This document shows, piece by piece, positions 37,979 to 47,312 of a stretch of DNA of 64,000 nt (positions are counted from its first letter, which is position 1; each line of letters starts with the position of its first letter). The position numbers and the translations under genes were made by a program. Location of the stretch: NCBI RefSeq assembly GCF_019749255.1, contig NZ_JACWFH010000035.1:1-64000 (forward strand). The letters run 5' to 3'. The notes below the pieces were generated by a model. The model ran no database searches, was not told where the DNA came from, and was given only the letters and a program-made list of their open reading frames with translations. The stretch comes from Mesobacillus maritimus. Its GTDB lineage: Bacteria; Bacillota; Bacilli; Bacillales; Cytobacillaceae.

Positions 37979-39088
37979 ATGAAAATGAAGTTTTCTTTAT
38001 ACATGGATGATTCAGAAACGGAAAAGCTTTTTTCCTATCTTAGGTGGATTTTTGCGATCATTGCCTTCATCATGTTTTACTTTCCTCCTTTATCTGAACG
38101 TCTCCAATATAATAGTGCAAGTTTTCCATTACTATTTGGCTTATCAATCGCTTATATTTCCATAGCACAGTTTGCTTTGACTCGATTTTCAAAACAAGAT
38201 AAATATTTTTCTATTCTGACACAGGGTGGCATCCTTTTTGACTTTATAGCTTTCTTTTGGCTTTTAGCACTCACAGGAGAAGTCCTAAGCCCAATCTTTC
38301 CTATTGCTTTTTTAATTATCATGCATGCGACCATCTATTGGAGAACCAAAGGAGCGGTTTTTTCGTCCATTGGTGTCACGATTGGGTATTCAGCTATGTT
38401 TCTATTCGGAGAAACATGGACCTTTGATATGATTTTTGTTTTTACCATTAATAGCATTTTTGTATGGATAATTGGATTACTAGGTTCAATGATTGTGCTT
38501 AGAGAACGTTTCCATATGAAGCAAAAAGAATTATTCAAGGAACTCATGATTACCGATTATTTGACAGGATTATTCAATCACCGTTCTTTTCAAGAACAGA
38601 TTCGGTTGTTAAAGTCGGATTCAAAGTCATTTACGTTAATCATAGGAGATATTGATTATTTTAAATATGTGAATGACACCTATGGACATATGGCAGGGGA
38701 CTTGGTTCTAAAGGAAATTGGGAATGTCTTCAGTGAATTGGCCGATAAATACCAAGGGATGGCCTTTCGCTATGGAGGGGAGGAGTTTGCTTTCTTACTT
38801 CCGGATTCCTCAAACTCGCATATAGAGGCTTTTATGTCCGACCTATACGATAAATTACGAGACAAGAGCTTCACCGAGGATAGGATTAAAGTTACCATGA
38901 GTTTTGGTGTTGCAACAAGTAGCCAATTTGCATCAATTGATCAGATGGTCGTCTATGCAGACCAGCTTTTATACAAAGCAAAAGCTTCTGGACGGAACCA
39001 AGCCACTATCTATACTGGTGAATCGACAATCAGTTTTCAACAACATTCAAGCGTGATGAATAAGGAAACTATAACTAGTGTGACTTGA
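37979..39088 (+). CDS. Membrane diguanylate cyclase (GGDEF)
   Basis: This 369-residue protein has about six membrane helices (roughly 20-185) and a C-terminal GGDEF domain that makes cyclic di-GMP. The active site GGEEF lies at 266-270. The upstream blocks DYLTGLFNHRSFQEQI and GDIDYFKYVNDTYGHMAGD are complete, so activity is expected. Five residues before GGEEF there is no RxxD inhibitory site. The membrane part fits no sensor family I recognise. ATG 37979 follows AAGAGGTC; ATG 37985 is possible. It is flanked by terminators and appears monocistronic. Confidence 0.88.
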   Translation: MKMKFSLYMDDSETEKLFSYLRWIFAIIAFIMFYFPPLSERLQYNSASFPLLFGLSIAYISIAQFALTRFSKQDKYFSILTQGGILFDFIAFFWLLALTGEVLSPIFPIAFLIIMHATIYWRTKGAVFSSIGVTIGYSAMFLFGETWTFDMIFVFTINSIFVWIIGLLGSMIVLRERFHMKQKELFKELMITDYLTGLFNHRSFQEQIRLLKSDSKSFTLIIGDIDYFKYVNDTYGHMAGDLVLKEIGNVFSELADKYQGMAFRYGGEEFAFLLPDSSNSHIEAFMSDLYDKLRDKSFTEDRIKVTMSFGVATSSQFASIDQMVVYADQLLYKAKASGRNQATIYTGESTISFQQHSSVMNKETITSVT

Positions 39089-39119
39089 TGCTTCCCCTAA
39101 TAGGGGGAGCATCTTTCTG
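39087..39119 (+). terminator. Terminator after the GGDEF gene
   Basis: GATGCTTCCCC/GGGGAGCATC-type hairpin followed by TTTCT. The following 200 bases to ymfF show no other clear element. Confidence 0.8.
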
Positions 39120-39320
39120 TATTTCTCTGAAGGCAGGAAGTCCCATTACTTGTAAAATTAGAAAATAGGAAGGTATAGTAAGAATAGGGAAGTGGCAATA
39201 GGAAAAGATAAAAATATAACCTACATGTGGTATACATAAGATGTAATAGGGATGGTAAAGAATGTTCTAGGAAACAAGAGAAAGATGATGTATGCCTGGA
39301 AACAAAAAGGAGGACCCCTC

Positions 39321-40598
39321 ATGGGAGTGATTTCGGAAACGATAAAGGAAATGCAAGGCTATAAGCTTCACGTCGTACAGACTGAAAAATTCAAAACCAA
39401 TACAATTGTGTGGAAAATGAAAGCACCTTTGACCAAAGATCAAGTGACACAGCGTGCTCTTCTTCCTCATGTATTGCAAGCTAGTACAGCTGGGTTCCCG
39501 ACAACGGCCAAGTTACGATCTTATTTAGATGACCTCTATGGTGCAAATATGTTTGTGGATGTTTCGAAAAAAGGCGAATATCAAGTGATCTCTCTGTCAA
39601 TTGAAGTAGCAAATGAAAAGTTCCTTAGTGATTCTACACCACTTTTAGCGAAGGCAATGGAATTATTGTCCGAGATGATACGAAATCCACTTGCAGACAA
39701 TGGTTCATTTGACAGCGAAACAGTTGATAAAGAAAAGCGCACATTAAAGCAACGCATTCAATCAGTTTATGATGACAAGATGAGGTATTCAAGCTTTAGG
39801 CTTATCCAAGAAATGTGTGCTGGAGAACCCTATGCCCTCCCAGTTAACGGAGAATTAGAAGCTGTGGATAAAATTACTGCCACTTCCCTTTATGAGTATT
39901 ACCAAAAGGCATTTGCTGAAGATGAATTAGACCTTTATGTCATTGGGGATGTATCTCCTGAACAGGTAGCAACCACTGCCTCTACCTTATTTCAATTTGC
40001 AGAACGCACTCCAAAAGAAAGCAATTCCCTTAATGGTGCAAATCGAGAAGAGAAGACCATTAAAGAAAAACAAGATGTAAAACAAGGTAAATTGAATATA
40101 GGTTATCGCACAAATATAAAGTACGGAGATCGTGATTATTATGCCCTCCAATTGTTCAATGGGATTTATGGTGGCTTTTCTCATTCAAAGCTTTTCCTAA
40201 ATGTGCGGGAAAAAAATAGTCTAGCTTATTACGTAGCTAGCCGGCTTGAGAGTCATAAAGGCTTGATGATGGTGATGTCAGGGGTCGAATTTGAAAATTT
40301 CGACCTTGCTGTAAAGATTATTAAAGAACAGATGGAAGCCATGAAGTCAGGTGATTTCACAGAGGAAGAAATCGACCAAACGAAGGCAGTAATTGAAAAT
40401 CAACTGCTTGAAACCCTTGATACAGCTAGGGGTATGGTTGAACTCTTGTACCATAATGTAGTTTCCAAAGTGGAAGTTTCCCTTGATGATTGGTTAAAAG
40501 GTATGCAAGAAACGACCAAGGATGAAGTCGTCGCCGTTGCGAACAAGGTAAACCTTGATACCATTTACTTTTTAACTGGAATGGAGGCGGCGGAATAA
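39321..40598 (+). CDS. ymfF: M16-like peptidase homologue YmfF
   Basis: YmfF (425 residues) has the M16 fold. The start is ATG 39321 after AAAAAGGAGGACCCC; the frame extends upstream to 39252 without a ribosome-binding site. The zinc motif HxxEH is absent: the corresponding stretch reads LLPHVLQAST. It is therefore probably the non-catalytic partner of YmfH, which starts at its stop codon (TAATG). Later M16 blocks such as RTLKQRIQSVYDDKMRYSS and YGGFSHSKLFLNVREKNSLAYY are present. The physiological substrate is not known. Confidence 0.92.
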   Translation: MGVISETIKEMQGYKLHVVQTEKFKTNTIVWKMKAPLTKDQVTQRALLPHVLQASTAGFPTTAKLRSYLDDLYGANMFVDVSKKGEYQVISLSIEVANEKFLSDSTPLLAKAMELLSEMIRNPLADNGSFDSETVDKEKRTLKQRIQSVYDDKMRYSSFRLIQEMCAGEPYALPVNGELEAVDKITATSLYEYYQKAFAEDELDLYVIGDVSPEQVATTASTLFQFAERTPKESNSLNGANREEKTIKEKQDVKQGKLNIGYRTNIKYGDRDYYALQLFNGIYGGFSHSKLFLNVREKNSLAYYVASRLESHKGLMMVMSGVEFENFDLAVKIIKEQMEAMKSGDFTEEEIDQTKAVIENQLLETLDTARGMVELLYHNVVSKVEVSLDDWLKGMQETTKDEVVAVANKVNLDTIYFLTGMEAAE

Positions 40599-41884
40599 TG
40601 GAGAAAATTGAATTTGAACAGTTAAAGGAAGAACTATATTACGAGAAGCTAGAGAATGGGCTGGATGTTTATATCCTCCCGAAAAAAGGGTTTAATAAAA
40701 CGTACGCTACTTTTACGACTAAATATGGGTCAATCGATAATCATTTTAAGCCATTTGGAAAAGATGAATTTACAAAAGTACCAGATGGGATTGCCCATTT
40801 CTTGGAACATAAGCTTTTTGAGAAAGAAGACGGTGACGTGTTTCAGCAATTCAGTCGTCAGGGTGCTTCTGCAAATGCGTTTACTTCATTTACAAGAACT
40901 GCTTACCTGTTTTCAAGTACTTCCCACGTCGAGAAAAATCTTGAAACATTGATGGATTTCGTCCAGGAGCCTTATTTTACAGAAAAGACAGTTGAAAAAG
41001 AGAAAGGAATTATTGGTCAGGAAATTACGATGTATGATGATAATCCTGATTGGCGCTTATATTATGGTGTGATTGAGAATATGTTCCAAAAACATCCAGT
41101 TAAAATTGATATTGCCGGAACGAAAGAATCCATCTCACATATTACCAAGGATATGCTTTATGAGTGCTATAACACTTTTTATCATCCAAGTAATATGTTG
41201 CTCTTTGTTGTCGGTGCAGTGGAACCAACCCAAATCATGAAGCAAATTAAGGAAAATCAGGCAAAGAAAGACTATAGTGCTCAACCTGAAATAGAAAGAA
41301 TCTTTGAATCAGAAATCGAGGAAGTAGCACAGAAAAAGCAAGTGTTGAAAATGAATGTGCAAACGCCTAAATGTATCGTTGGAATAAAGGCGCCTTCTTC
41401 TACGCTACAGGGACAGGAAATGTTGAAAAAAGAACTGTCGATTAACATCATGCTCGACATTTTATTTGGAAAAAGCTCGGTTGGATATACGGAGCTGTAT
41501 AATGAAGGACTCATAGATGACTCCTTTTCCTATGATTTCAGCCAAGAACTGGGCTTTGGTTTTGCAATGGCTGGGGGCGATACAAATGACCCTGAAAAGC
41601 TGGAAAACAGAATTACTTCCATCTTAATGGATGCGAAGACTGGATCAATTTTTAATAATGAAAACTTAGTCAGGGCAAGAAAGAAAAAAATTGGCGCATT
41701 TTTACGTGCCATTAATTCACCTGAGTACATTGCAAACCAATTCACACGCTATGCATTTAATGATATGGACTTATTTGAAGTTGTGCCGGTGCTAGAGGGC
41801 ATTACTGTTGAGGACATAAAGGCTGCAGCCTCTGACCTTATTGATGAAAAACGTTTTACCGTATGCCAAGTGGTACCAAAATAA
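40598..41884 (+). CDS. ymfH: M16 zinc peptidase YmfH
   Basis: YmfH (428 residues) overlaps ymfF by one base. It keeps the inverted zinc motif HFLEH (about 67-71) followed by KLFEKEDGDVFQQFSRQGAS and the distal EKGIIGQEITMYDDNPDW. It should supply the active site of a YmfF/YmfH heterodimer, as in other two-subunit M16 enzymes. A strong hairpin follows the gene. Confidence 0.92.
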   Translation: MEKIEFEQLKEELYYEKLENGLDVYILPKKGFNKTYATFTTKYGSIDNHFKPFGKDEFTKVPDGIAHFLEHKLFEKEDGDVFQQFSRQGASANAFTSFTRTAYLFSSTSHVEKNLETLMDFVQEPYFTEKTVEKEKGIIGQEITMYDDNPDWRLYYGVIENMFQKHPVKIDIAGTKESISHITKDMLYECYNTFYHPSNMLLFVVGAVEPTQIMKQIKENQAKKDYSAQPEIERIFESEIEEVAQKKQVLKMNVQTPKCIVGIKAPSSTLQGQEMLKKELSINIMLDILFGKSSVGYTELYNEGLIDDSFSYDFSQELGFGFAMAGGDTNDPEKLENRITSILMDAKTGSIFNNENLVRARKKKIGAFLRAINSPEYIANQFTRYAFNDMDLFEVVPVLEGITVEDIKAAASDLIDEKRFTVCQVVPK

Positions 41885-41887
41885 AGA

Positions 41888-41929
41888 ACGAAAGGGGAGC
41901 GCCGGCTGGTAAGTCGGTGCTCCTTCGTT
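41888..41929 (+). other. Long stem-loop between ymfH and ymfI
   Basis: AACGAA and GGAGCGCCG arms pair with CGGTGCTCC and TTCGTT. No T run follows, and ymfI begins 11 bases later. It is probably a processing or stability element within the operon rather than a terminator. Confidence 0.5.
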
Positions 41930-41940
41930 AGGAGAAAAAG

Positions 41941-42663
41941 ATGAAAAAGTTTATTTTAATTACGGGGGCTAGTGGGGCAATTGGTCAAGCAGTCGCCTTT
42001 AAACTTGCGGAAAAGGGATACTCCTTATACTTACACTACAATCAAAATCGTGAAGGGATTGAAAAATTAATACATAATTTAGAAGCTTTTGAGGGAGAAT
42101 ATATTCCAATTATGGCGGACTTATCCTTACCAAATGGGTATAAGCAGCTAGCATCTCAGATATTCTCTTTAGATGGAATCATCCATAATGCTGGTCAGGC
42201 CTTATATGGACTTCTACAAGATTTAACAGAGGATGACTTGGCGAAACTGCTACATGTCTCGGTTACAACCCCACTGCTATTAACAAAGGCTTTACTTCCT
42301 AAACTAATCATGAAAAGAGAAGGAGCTATTATCGTGATTTCCTCAATCTGGGGACAGACAGGAGCCTCATTTGAGGTCGCTTACTCAACCGTTAAAGGAG
42401 CTCAAATTTCTTTCACAAAGGCATTAAGCAAAGAACTAGCTCCTTCAGGCATTAGGGTTAATGCAGTTGCTCCAGGAGCAGTTGAGACACCAATGCTTTC
42501 GGGTTTTTCTCCTGATGAGCTTTCTGCTGTTAAAGAGGAAATTCCGTTATCCAGATTGGCTACACCCAGAGATATCGCCAATGGAGTTGGCTTTTTGCTT
42601 TCTGATGATTCCAGTTATATTACAGGTCATGTGCTAGCAATAAATGGAGGATGGTATATGTAA
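41941..42663 (+). CDS. ymfI: SDR family reductase YmfI (EF-P 5-aminopentanone reductase)
   Basis: This is a 240-residue short-chain dehydrogenase with TGASGAIGQA (about 7-16), NAG, and the Ser-Tyr-Lys set (SSIW, YSTVKGA). B. subtilis YmfI reduces the 5-aminopentanone on Lys32 of elongation factor P. The same locus and similar sequence support that role here, although general SDR sequences resemble FabG. ATG 41941 follows TAGGAGAAAAAG. Confidence 0.87.
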   Translation: MKKFILITGASGAIGQAVAFKLAEKGYSLYLHYNQNREGIEKLIHNLEAFEGEYIPIMADLSLPNGYKQLASQIFSLDGIIHNAGQALYGLLQDLTEDDLAKLLHVSVTTPLLLTKALLPKLIMKREGAIIVISSIWGQTGASFEVAYSTVKGAQISFTKALSKELAPSGIRVNAVAPGAVETPMLSGFSPDELSAVKEEIPLSRLATPRDIANGVGFLLSDDSSYITGHVLAINGGWYM

Positions 42664-42744
42664 AAATCCTTCTTTAGGTTGATGAATATTTTGAAGGCTT
42701 CTAAAGCAAAATATCCATGAACACTTTAAAAGGAGGTTCAAAAT

Positions 42745-42996
42745 ATGTCTGTATTAGATAACTGGGGACAATGGAAAGATTTTTTAGGTAGCCGTTTGGA
42801 TCAAGCACAAAGCGAAGGCATGAGCAATAATGTAATCTCCGATGTAGCGTACCAAGTGGGGGATTATCTAGCGAAAAATGTTGATCCGAAAAACGAGCAA
42901 GAGCGTGTACTTGCTGATTTGTGGTCTGTTGCAGATGAAAAAGAGCAGCATGCAATTGCAAATCTAATGGTGAAGCTTGTTCAAAATAACGGCTAA
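42745..42996 (+). CDS. ymfJ: DUF3243 protein YmfJ
   Basis: This is a small acidic protein of 83 residues (MSVLDNWGQWKDFLGSRLDQA), conserved at this locus in Bacillus. ATG 42745 follows AAAAGGAGGTTC. It is probably all helical, with no known motif or established function. A terminator follows. Confidence 0.87.
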   Translation: MSVLDNWGQWKDFLGSRLDQAQSEGMSNNVISDVAYQVGDYLAKNVDPKNEQERVLADLWSVADEKEQHAIANLMVKLVQNNG

Positions 42997-43013
42997 CTTA
43001 CGTTTTAGCAAGT

Positions 43014-43041
43014 AGAGAGGGGCTTAGGCCTCTCTTTTTAT
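43014..43041 (+). terminator. ymfJ terminator
   Basis: AGAGAGG/CCTCTCT hairpin followed by TTTTTAT. The next 200 bases to ymfK are AT-rich with no clear promoter hexamers. Confidence 0.85.
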
Positions 43042-43260
43042 ATTTAAACTAAGCCCAATAGTTAATGATATTCCCCACATTAAGACAAACATGGTTTAAT
43101 CATTATCATTCACTCCTTTTTCTTTCATCTTCGTTCAAAATCATTTATTATAGAAGCTAGAAGTTACTTGTCAAATCTGTTTCTAAAAATTGAAGTGAGG
43201 CATTTCCGTCTTTATTATAGATGAAATACGAAAACCTATATGAACGTTTGGAGGGTTTTG

Positions 43261-44052
43261 ATGGAGAAGAAAGAATGGTACCTAGAATATGAAATTACAA
43301 TTAACCGTCCTGGTTTGCTAGGAGACATCTCTTCTTTACTCGGGATGCTTGCCATCAATATCGTAACGATTAATGGAATTGATCAAGGAAGACGTGGTCT
43401 TTTAATTTTAGCTAAAAATGATGAACAAATCGTGAGACTCGAGTCAATTTTAAATACAATGGACACTATAAGAGTAATCAAGCTACGGGAACCGAAACTC
43501 CGTGACCGGATGGCTGTACGTCATGGGCGTTACATAGAAAGAGATGCAGATGATAAAAAAACTTTTCGTTTTGTTCGTAGTGAGCTTGGACTCCTCGTGG
43601 ATTTTATGGCAGAATTGTTTAAGCAAGAAGGCCATAAACTCATTGGCATCAGAGGGATGCCGCGGGTAGGGAAAACAGAATCAGTGGTTGCAGCGAGCGT
43701 ATGTGCAAACAAACGATGGTTATTTGTATCTTCTACGCTTCTTAAGCAAACAATTCGGAATCAGTTAATTGAGGATGAATACAATGCGGACAACCTTTTT
43801 ATTCTTGATGGAATTGTTTCAACTAGACGAGCGAATGAACGACATTGGCAGCTTGTCAGGGAAATTATGCGCATGCCGGCAGTTAAGGTAGTGGAGCACC
43901 CTGATATATTTGTTCAAAATACGGAATACTCATTGAACGACTTTGATTATATTATCGAGCTTCGTAACAATCAGGACGAAGAAATAACATATGATATGGT
44001 TCAACAAAACCATTTGTTCACTGATTCAGATTTCGGAGGATTCGATTTTTAA
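43261..44052 (+). CDS. ymfK: DUF3388 protein YmfK with ACT-like and P-loop regions
   Basis: This 263-residue protein starts at ATG 43261, after TGGAGGG. Residues 5-80 form an ACT-like domain (EITINRPGLLGDISSLLGML), a fold that binds small ligands. A P-loop GMPRVGKT lies at 132-139, in a segment resembling a small ATPase with VSSTLLK and LFILDGIV. The combination suggests a ligand-responsive nucleotide-binding protein. The function is unknown. ymfM starts 20 bases after its end. Confidence 0.85.
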   Translation: MEKKEWYLEYEITINRPGLLGDISSLLGMLAINIVTINGIDQGRRGLLILAKNDEQIVRLESILNTMDTIRVIKLREPKLRDRMAVRHGRYIERDADDKKTFRFVRSELGLLVDFMAELFKQEGHKLIGIRGMPRVGKTESVVAASVCANKRWLFVSSTLLKQTIRNQLIEDEYNADNLFILDGIVSTRRANERHWQLVREIMRMPAVKVVEHPDIFVQNTEYSLNDFDYIIELRNNQDEEITYDMVQQNHLFTDSDFGGFDF

Positions 44053-44072
44053 ATGTATTGGAAGGTGTTATC

Positions 44073-44969
44073 GTGACAGAATTAGGAGAACGCTTGAGAC
44101 AAGAAAGAGAAGCAAAAGGTCTGGGTCTAAATGAGCTACAAGATATAACTAAGATTCAAAAACGCTACCTTGTTGGCATCGAGGAAGGCAATTACGCAAT
44201 GATGCCAGGAAAGTTCTATGTTCGAGCTTTCATTAAGCAATACGCTGAAGCTTTAGGCTTAGATCCCGACGAGATTTTTGAGCAATATAAAGAGGATATT
44301 CCGAGTACATATAATGATGATTTACCAGAGCAGCTTTCTCGTGTTCAATCACGGAAAAGCATGTCGCCAAGTTCATCAAAGGTTTTAGACTTACTACCAA
44401 AAATATTAATCGGCGTATTTGTAATTGGGGCGATTGTGCTTGTTTGGTACTGGATGGTCCAAAGTGCTGGAGATGACAAGAAAGACTTAGAAGGTGAAGG
44501 AAATAACCCGGTAAACATTGAGGAACCAAAAGTGGTTGACGAGAACACCGATGACGCTGCGGGAGAAAGTGAGGGCGAAAACTCTGACGCAACTCCTGAT
44601 GAGACAGAGGATGAAGTAGAAGAGCCAGTAGAGGAACCTGCGCAAGAACTTGCTTTTACTGAGAACAACGGAAGTTCTACTGTCTATGAATTAAAAAATA
44701 CCGACGCGTTTGAACTAAAGGTTGTTTCAACAGGATCTACATGGGTAAGTGTTAAAAATAGTGCGGGGAAGTCTTTCTTTGAGAAAACCCTGCAGAAGGA
44801 AGATAGTGAGACACTTGACTTTACAAATGAAACAGAAGCCGTTATTCGCGTTGGCAATGTACCAGCTACAGAGATTTACATTAATGGTGAAAAGCTAGAA
44901 TACTCCTTTACCGAGAGTGAGCTTACGAGACCACAGAACATTACAATTCGTTATACGAAAAGCGAATAA
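44073..44969 (+). CDS. ymfM: RodZ-like helix-turn-helix membrane protein YmfM
   Basis: YmfM (298 residues) is the Bacillus RodZ homologue that links MreB to the membrane. GTG 44073 follows GGAAGGTG. The N-terminal cytoplasmic helix-turn-helix (about 1-70, LGERLRQEREAKGLGLNELQ and FYVRAFIKQYAEALGLD) is followed by a single membrane span (about 110-130, ILIGVFVIGAIVLVWYWM). A very acidic linker and an extracellular DUF4115 beta domain (from about 200) complete it. pgsA follows. Confidence 0.9.
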   Translation: MTELGERLRQEREAKGLGLNELQDITKIQKRYLVGIEEGNYAMMPGKFYVRAFIKQYAEALGLDPDEIFEQYKEDIPSTYNDDLPEQLSRVQSRKSMSPSSSKVLDLLPKILIGVFVIGAIVLVWYWMVQSAGDDKKDLEGEGNNPVNIEEPKVVDENTDDAAGESEGENSDATPDETEDEVEEPVEEPAQELAFTENNGSSTVYELKNTDAFELKVVSTGSTWVSVKNSAGKSFFEKTLQKEDSETLDFTNETEAVIRVGNVPATEIYINGEKLEYSFTESELTRPQNITIRYTKSE

Positions 44970-45074
44970 TAGTCATCGCAAGGTGGCTATTTTTTCCTTT
45001 GATTAAATAAAAAAATATATAAAATTACTGGCGTTACTAGTCAGGTTTTTATTTTGTTTGTGGAGGCAAAACCA

Positions 45075-45653
45075 ATGAATATACCTAATAAAATCACCAT
45101 ATCACGTATTTTCCTTATTCCCATCTTTCTAGTGGTGATGCTTGCTCCTTTTGATTGGGGGGAAGTTTCCTTCCTAGGAACAGTGATGCCGATTACCCAT
45201 CTGATTGGAGCATTAATCTTCATCTTTGCATCGGCAACGGATTGGGTGGATGGGTACTATGCCCGTAAATACAATCTTGTCACAAATCTCGGGAAATTTT
45301 TGGATCCGCTTGCGGATAAATTGCTTATTGCGTCTGCCCTAATTGTGTTAGTAGAACTTCAACTTGCTCCTTCTTGGATTGTCATTATCATCATCTTTAG
45401 AGAATTTGCAGTTACGGGCTTACGGGCGATTTTAGCGGAAGGTGGAGAAGTAGTTGCTGCCAATATGCTAGGGAAAATTAAGACATGGACTCAGATTGTA
45501 GCGATATCTGCCCTTTTGCTACATAACATCATCTTTGAAATGATATCACTCCCTTTCGATGATATCGCACTATGGGTTGCAATGATTTTTACCATTTGGT
45601 CTGGTTTGGACTATTTTATTAAAAATAAAGCAGTGTTTCTTAATTCGAAATAA
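45075..45653 (+). CDS. pgsA: CDP-diacylglycerol-glycerol-3-phosphate 3-phosphatidyltransferase
   Basis: PgsA makes phosphatidylglycerol phosphate at the membrane. The start is ATG 45075 after TGGAGGCAAAACC, giving 192 residues. The CDP-alcohol phosphotransferase motif is complete: DWVDGYYARKYNLVTNLGKF followed by LDPLADK (about 56-85). Four to six membrane helices surround it. It lies upstream of cinA-recA as in B. subtilis. Confidence 0.95.
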   Translation: MNIPNKITISRIFLIPIFLVVMLAPFDWGEVSFLGTVMPITHLIGALIFIFASATDWVDGYYARKYNLVTNLGKFLDPLADKLLIASALIVLVELQLAPSWIVIIIIFREFAVTGLRAILAEGGEVVAANMLGKIKTWTQIVAISALLLHNIIFEMISLPFDDIALWVAMIFTIWSGLDYFIKNKAVFLNSK

Positions 45654-45719
45654 TTTGAAGTGAAGGGACCAGGCTCTTAGAGATTAAAAATGAATTCACA
45701 AATAGGACGGAGGAAATAT

Positions 45720-46958
45720 ATGAACGCTGAAATCATTGCGGTCGGTTCAGAGCTGTTGCTTGGCCAAATTAACAACACAAATGCTCGGTTTCTATCCGCG
45801 CAGTTGGCTAGTATTGGTGTGAATGTGTATTTCCATACTGTAGTGGGCGATAATCCTGGTAGACTTGAAAAAGTGTTAGAGGTGGCCAAAGGCCGCTCTG
45901 ACTTAATTATCCTAACAGGTGGTCTCGGACCAACAAAGGATGATCTCACGAAGGAAACGATTGCTCGTCAACTAAGTGTTGATCTTGCGATTGATGAAGT
46001 GGCGATGAAATCAATTGAAGGCTACTTTAATAAAACAAACCGAGTGATGACTGAGAATAACCGAAAACAAGCTCTCGTCCTTAAAGGAGCGGAAGTGTTG
46101 CAAAATGACCATGGAATGGCCCCAGGAATGCTATTTACCAAGGGAGATCAGCATTATATGCTATTGCCTGGACCGCCGAGTGAAATGGAACCAATGTTTA
46201 CGAAATATGGAATACCAGCGATCACAATGAAGATGAGCGAACAAGCAAAGATTGTTTCAAGAGTCTTGCGTTTCTTTGGGATTGGGGAAGCAGCTCTCGA
46301 AACAAAACTGGAGGATCTCATTGAGAGTCAAAGCAATCCAACCATTGCTCCGCTCGCTTCAGAGTCGGAAGTAACCATTCGATTGACAGCAAGTCATGCC
46401 TCTGAAGAAACGGCGGCAAAGCTTATTGATGAGCTAGAAGCAAAGATATTGGCTCGTGTTGGGGATTATTTTTATGGGTATGATGATACCTCCTTAATAA
46501 ATGAAGTTTTTAAACTTTTAAAGACAAAAGGTTTAACCATTGCTGCGGCTGAGAGCCTTACCGGTGGATTATTCCAGGAACAGCTCACGAGTTTGGCAGG
46601 TGCAAGCAGTGTATTAAAAGGGGGCGTCGTTTGTTATACAAATGAGGCTAAAATTGATATCGTAAAGGTCCGGAAAGAAACCATTTCCGGAGAGGGTGCA
46701 GTTAGTGCTGCTTGTGCGGAAGAACTAGCACAAAATGTTTCTAAGCTCCTGGGAGCCGATATCGGAATTAGTTTTACGGGAGTTGCTGGTCCCGATGAGC
46801 TTGAGGGCCACCCTGCTGGGACTGTTTTTGTGGGCATCCACATAAAAGGAAAACCAACGTTTAGTAAAATGCTGCAGCTTGCAGGCACTCGGGAAATCAA
46901 CCGGGTGAGAGCGGTCAAACATGGTTGTCGACTGCTGATTAATAGTTTAAAAGAGTAG
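45720..46958 (+). CDS. cinA: CinA family protein (competence/damage-inducible)
   Basis: CinA (412 residues) has an N-terminal MoaB-like/COG1058 domain (about 1-170, [24 protein letters not shown]) and a C-terminal CinA domain (about 255-410, [25 protein letters not shown]). Family members have ADP-ribose pyrophosphatase and NMN deamidase activities. The start is ATG 45720 after GACGGAGGAAATAT; the frame is open from 45690 without a site. It ends in a terminator, so recA has its own promoter. Confidence 0.94.
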   Translation: MNAEIIAVGSELLLGQINNTNARFLSAQLASIGVNVYFHTVVGDNPGRLEKVLEVAKGRSDLIILTGGLGPTKDDLTKETIARQLSVDLAIDEVAMKSIEGYFNKTNRVMTENNRKQALVLKGAEVLQNDHGMAPGMLFTKGDQHYMLLPGPPSEMEPMFTKYGIPAITMKMSEQAKIVSRVLRFFGIGEAALETKLEDLIESQSNPTIAPLASESEVTIRLTASHASEETAAKLIDELEAKILARVGDYFYGYDDTSLINEVFKLLKTKGLTIAAAESLTGGLFQEQLTSLAGASSVLKGGVVCYTNEAKIDIVKVRKETISGEGAVSAACAEELAQNVSKLLGADIGISFTGVAGPDELEGHPAGTVFVGIHIKGKPTFSKMLQLAGTREINRVRAVKHGCRLLINSLKE

Positions 46959-46975
46959 GCTGTGAAGCTAAGGGG

Positions 46976-47010
46976 GTCCTCGTTCTAGTAATAAGAACGA
47001 GGACTCTTTA
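46976..47010 (+). terminator. cinA terminator
   Basis: GTCCTCGTTCT/AGAACGAGGAC hairpin followed by TCTTTATT. Confidence 0.88.
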
Positions 47011-47175
47011 TTAGACTTTTTGTTAGACTCTTTGTTAGATAAACTCTGTTCCCTGAGAAACTTTTTATACCAACGAAATGGAGAAAAATGCATTTTTAGC
47101 ATCCGATTTGTACGGTGCGAGAGTGAAAATGCGTTCAAAATCATTTTTTTAGCGAAACTTACCAGTCAAAAATAA

Positions 47176-47189
47176 CGAATGGATGTTCG
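47176..47189 (+). promoter_or_regulatory. LexA (DinR) box upstream of recA
   Basis: CGAATGGATGTTCG matches the Bacillus SOS box CGAACnnnnGTTCG at all but one position. It ends 9 bases before the -35 of the recA promoter. Confidence 0.85.
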
Positions 47190-47198
47190 TTTTTTTGC

Positions 47199-47227
47199 TC
47201 GACAAACAGCTAAAAAAAAGGTATAGT
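47199..47227 (+). promoter_or_regulatory. recA promoter
   Basis: TCGACA (47199-47204), a 17-base spacer and TATAGT (47222-47227), about 85 bases before recA. The LexA box adjoins it upstream. Confidence 0.7.
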
Positions 47228-47312
47228 ATGAGTAGTAATTAATAGTAGTTTTGAATTAAGAAATGGACGTTTCTTTTATGTACTAGAACGTTTTGTAAAG
47301 GGAGGAAATTGA

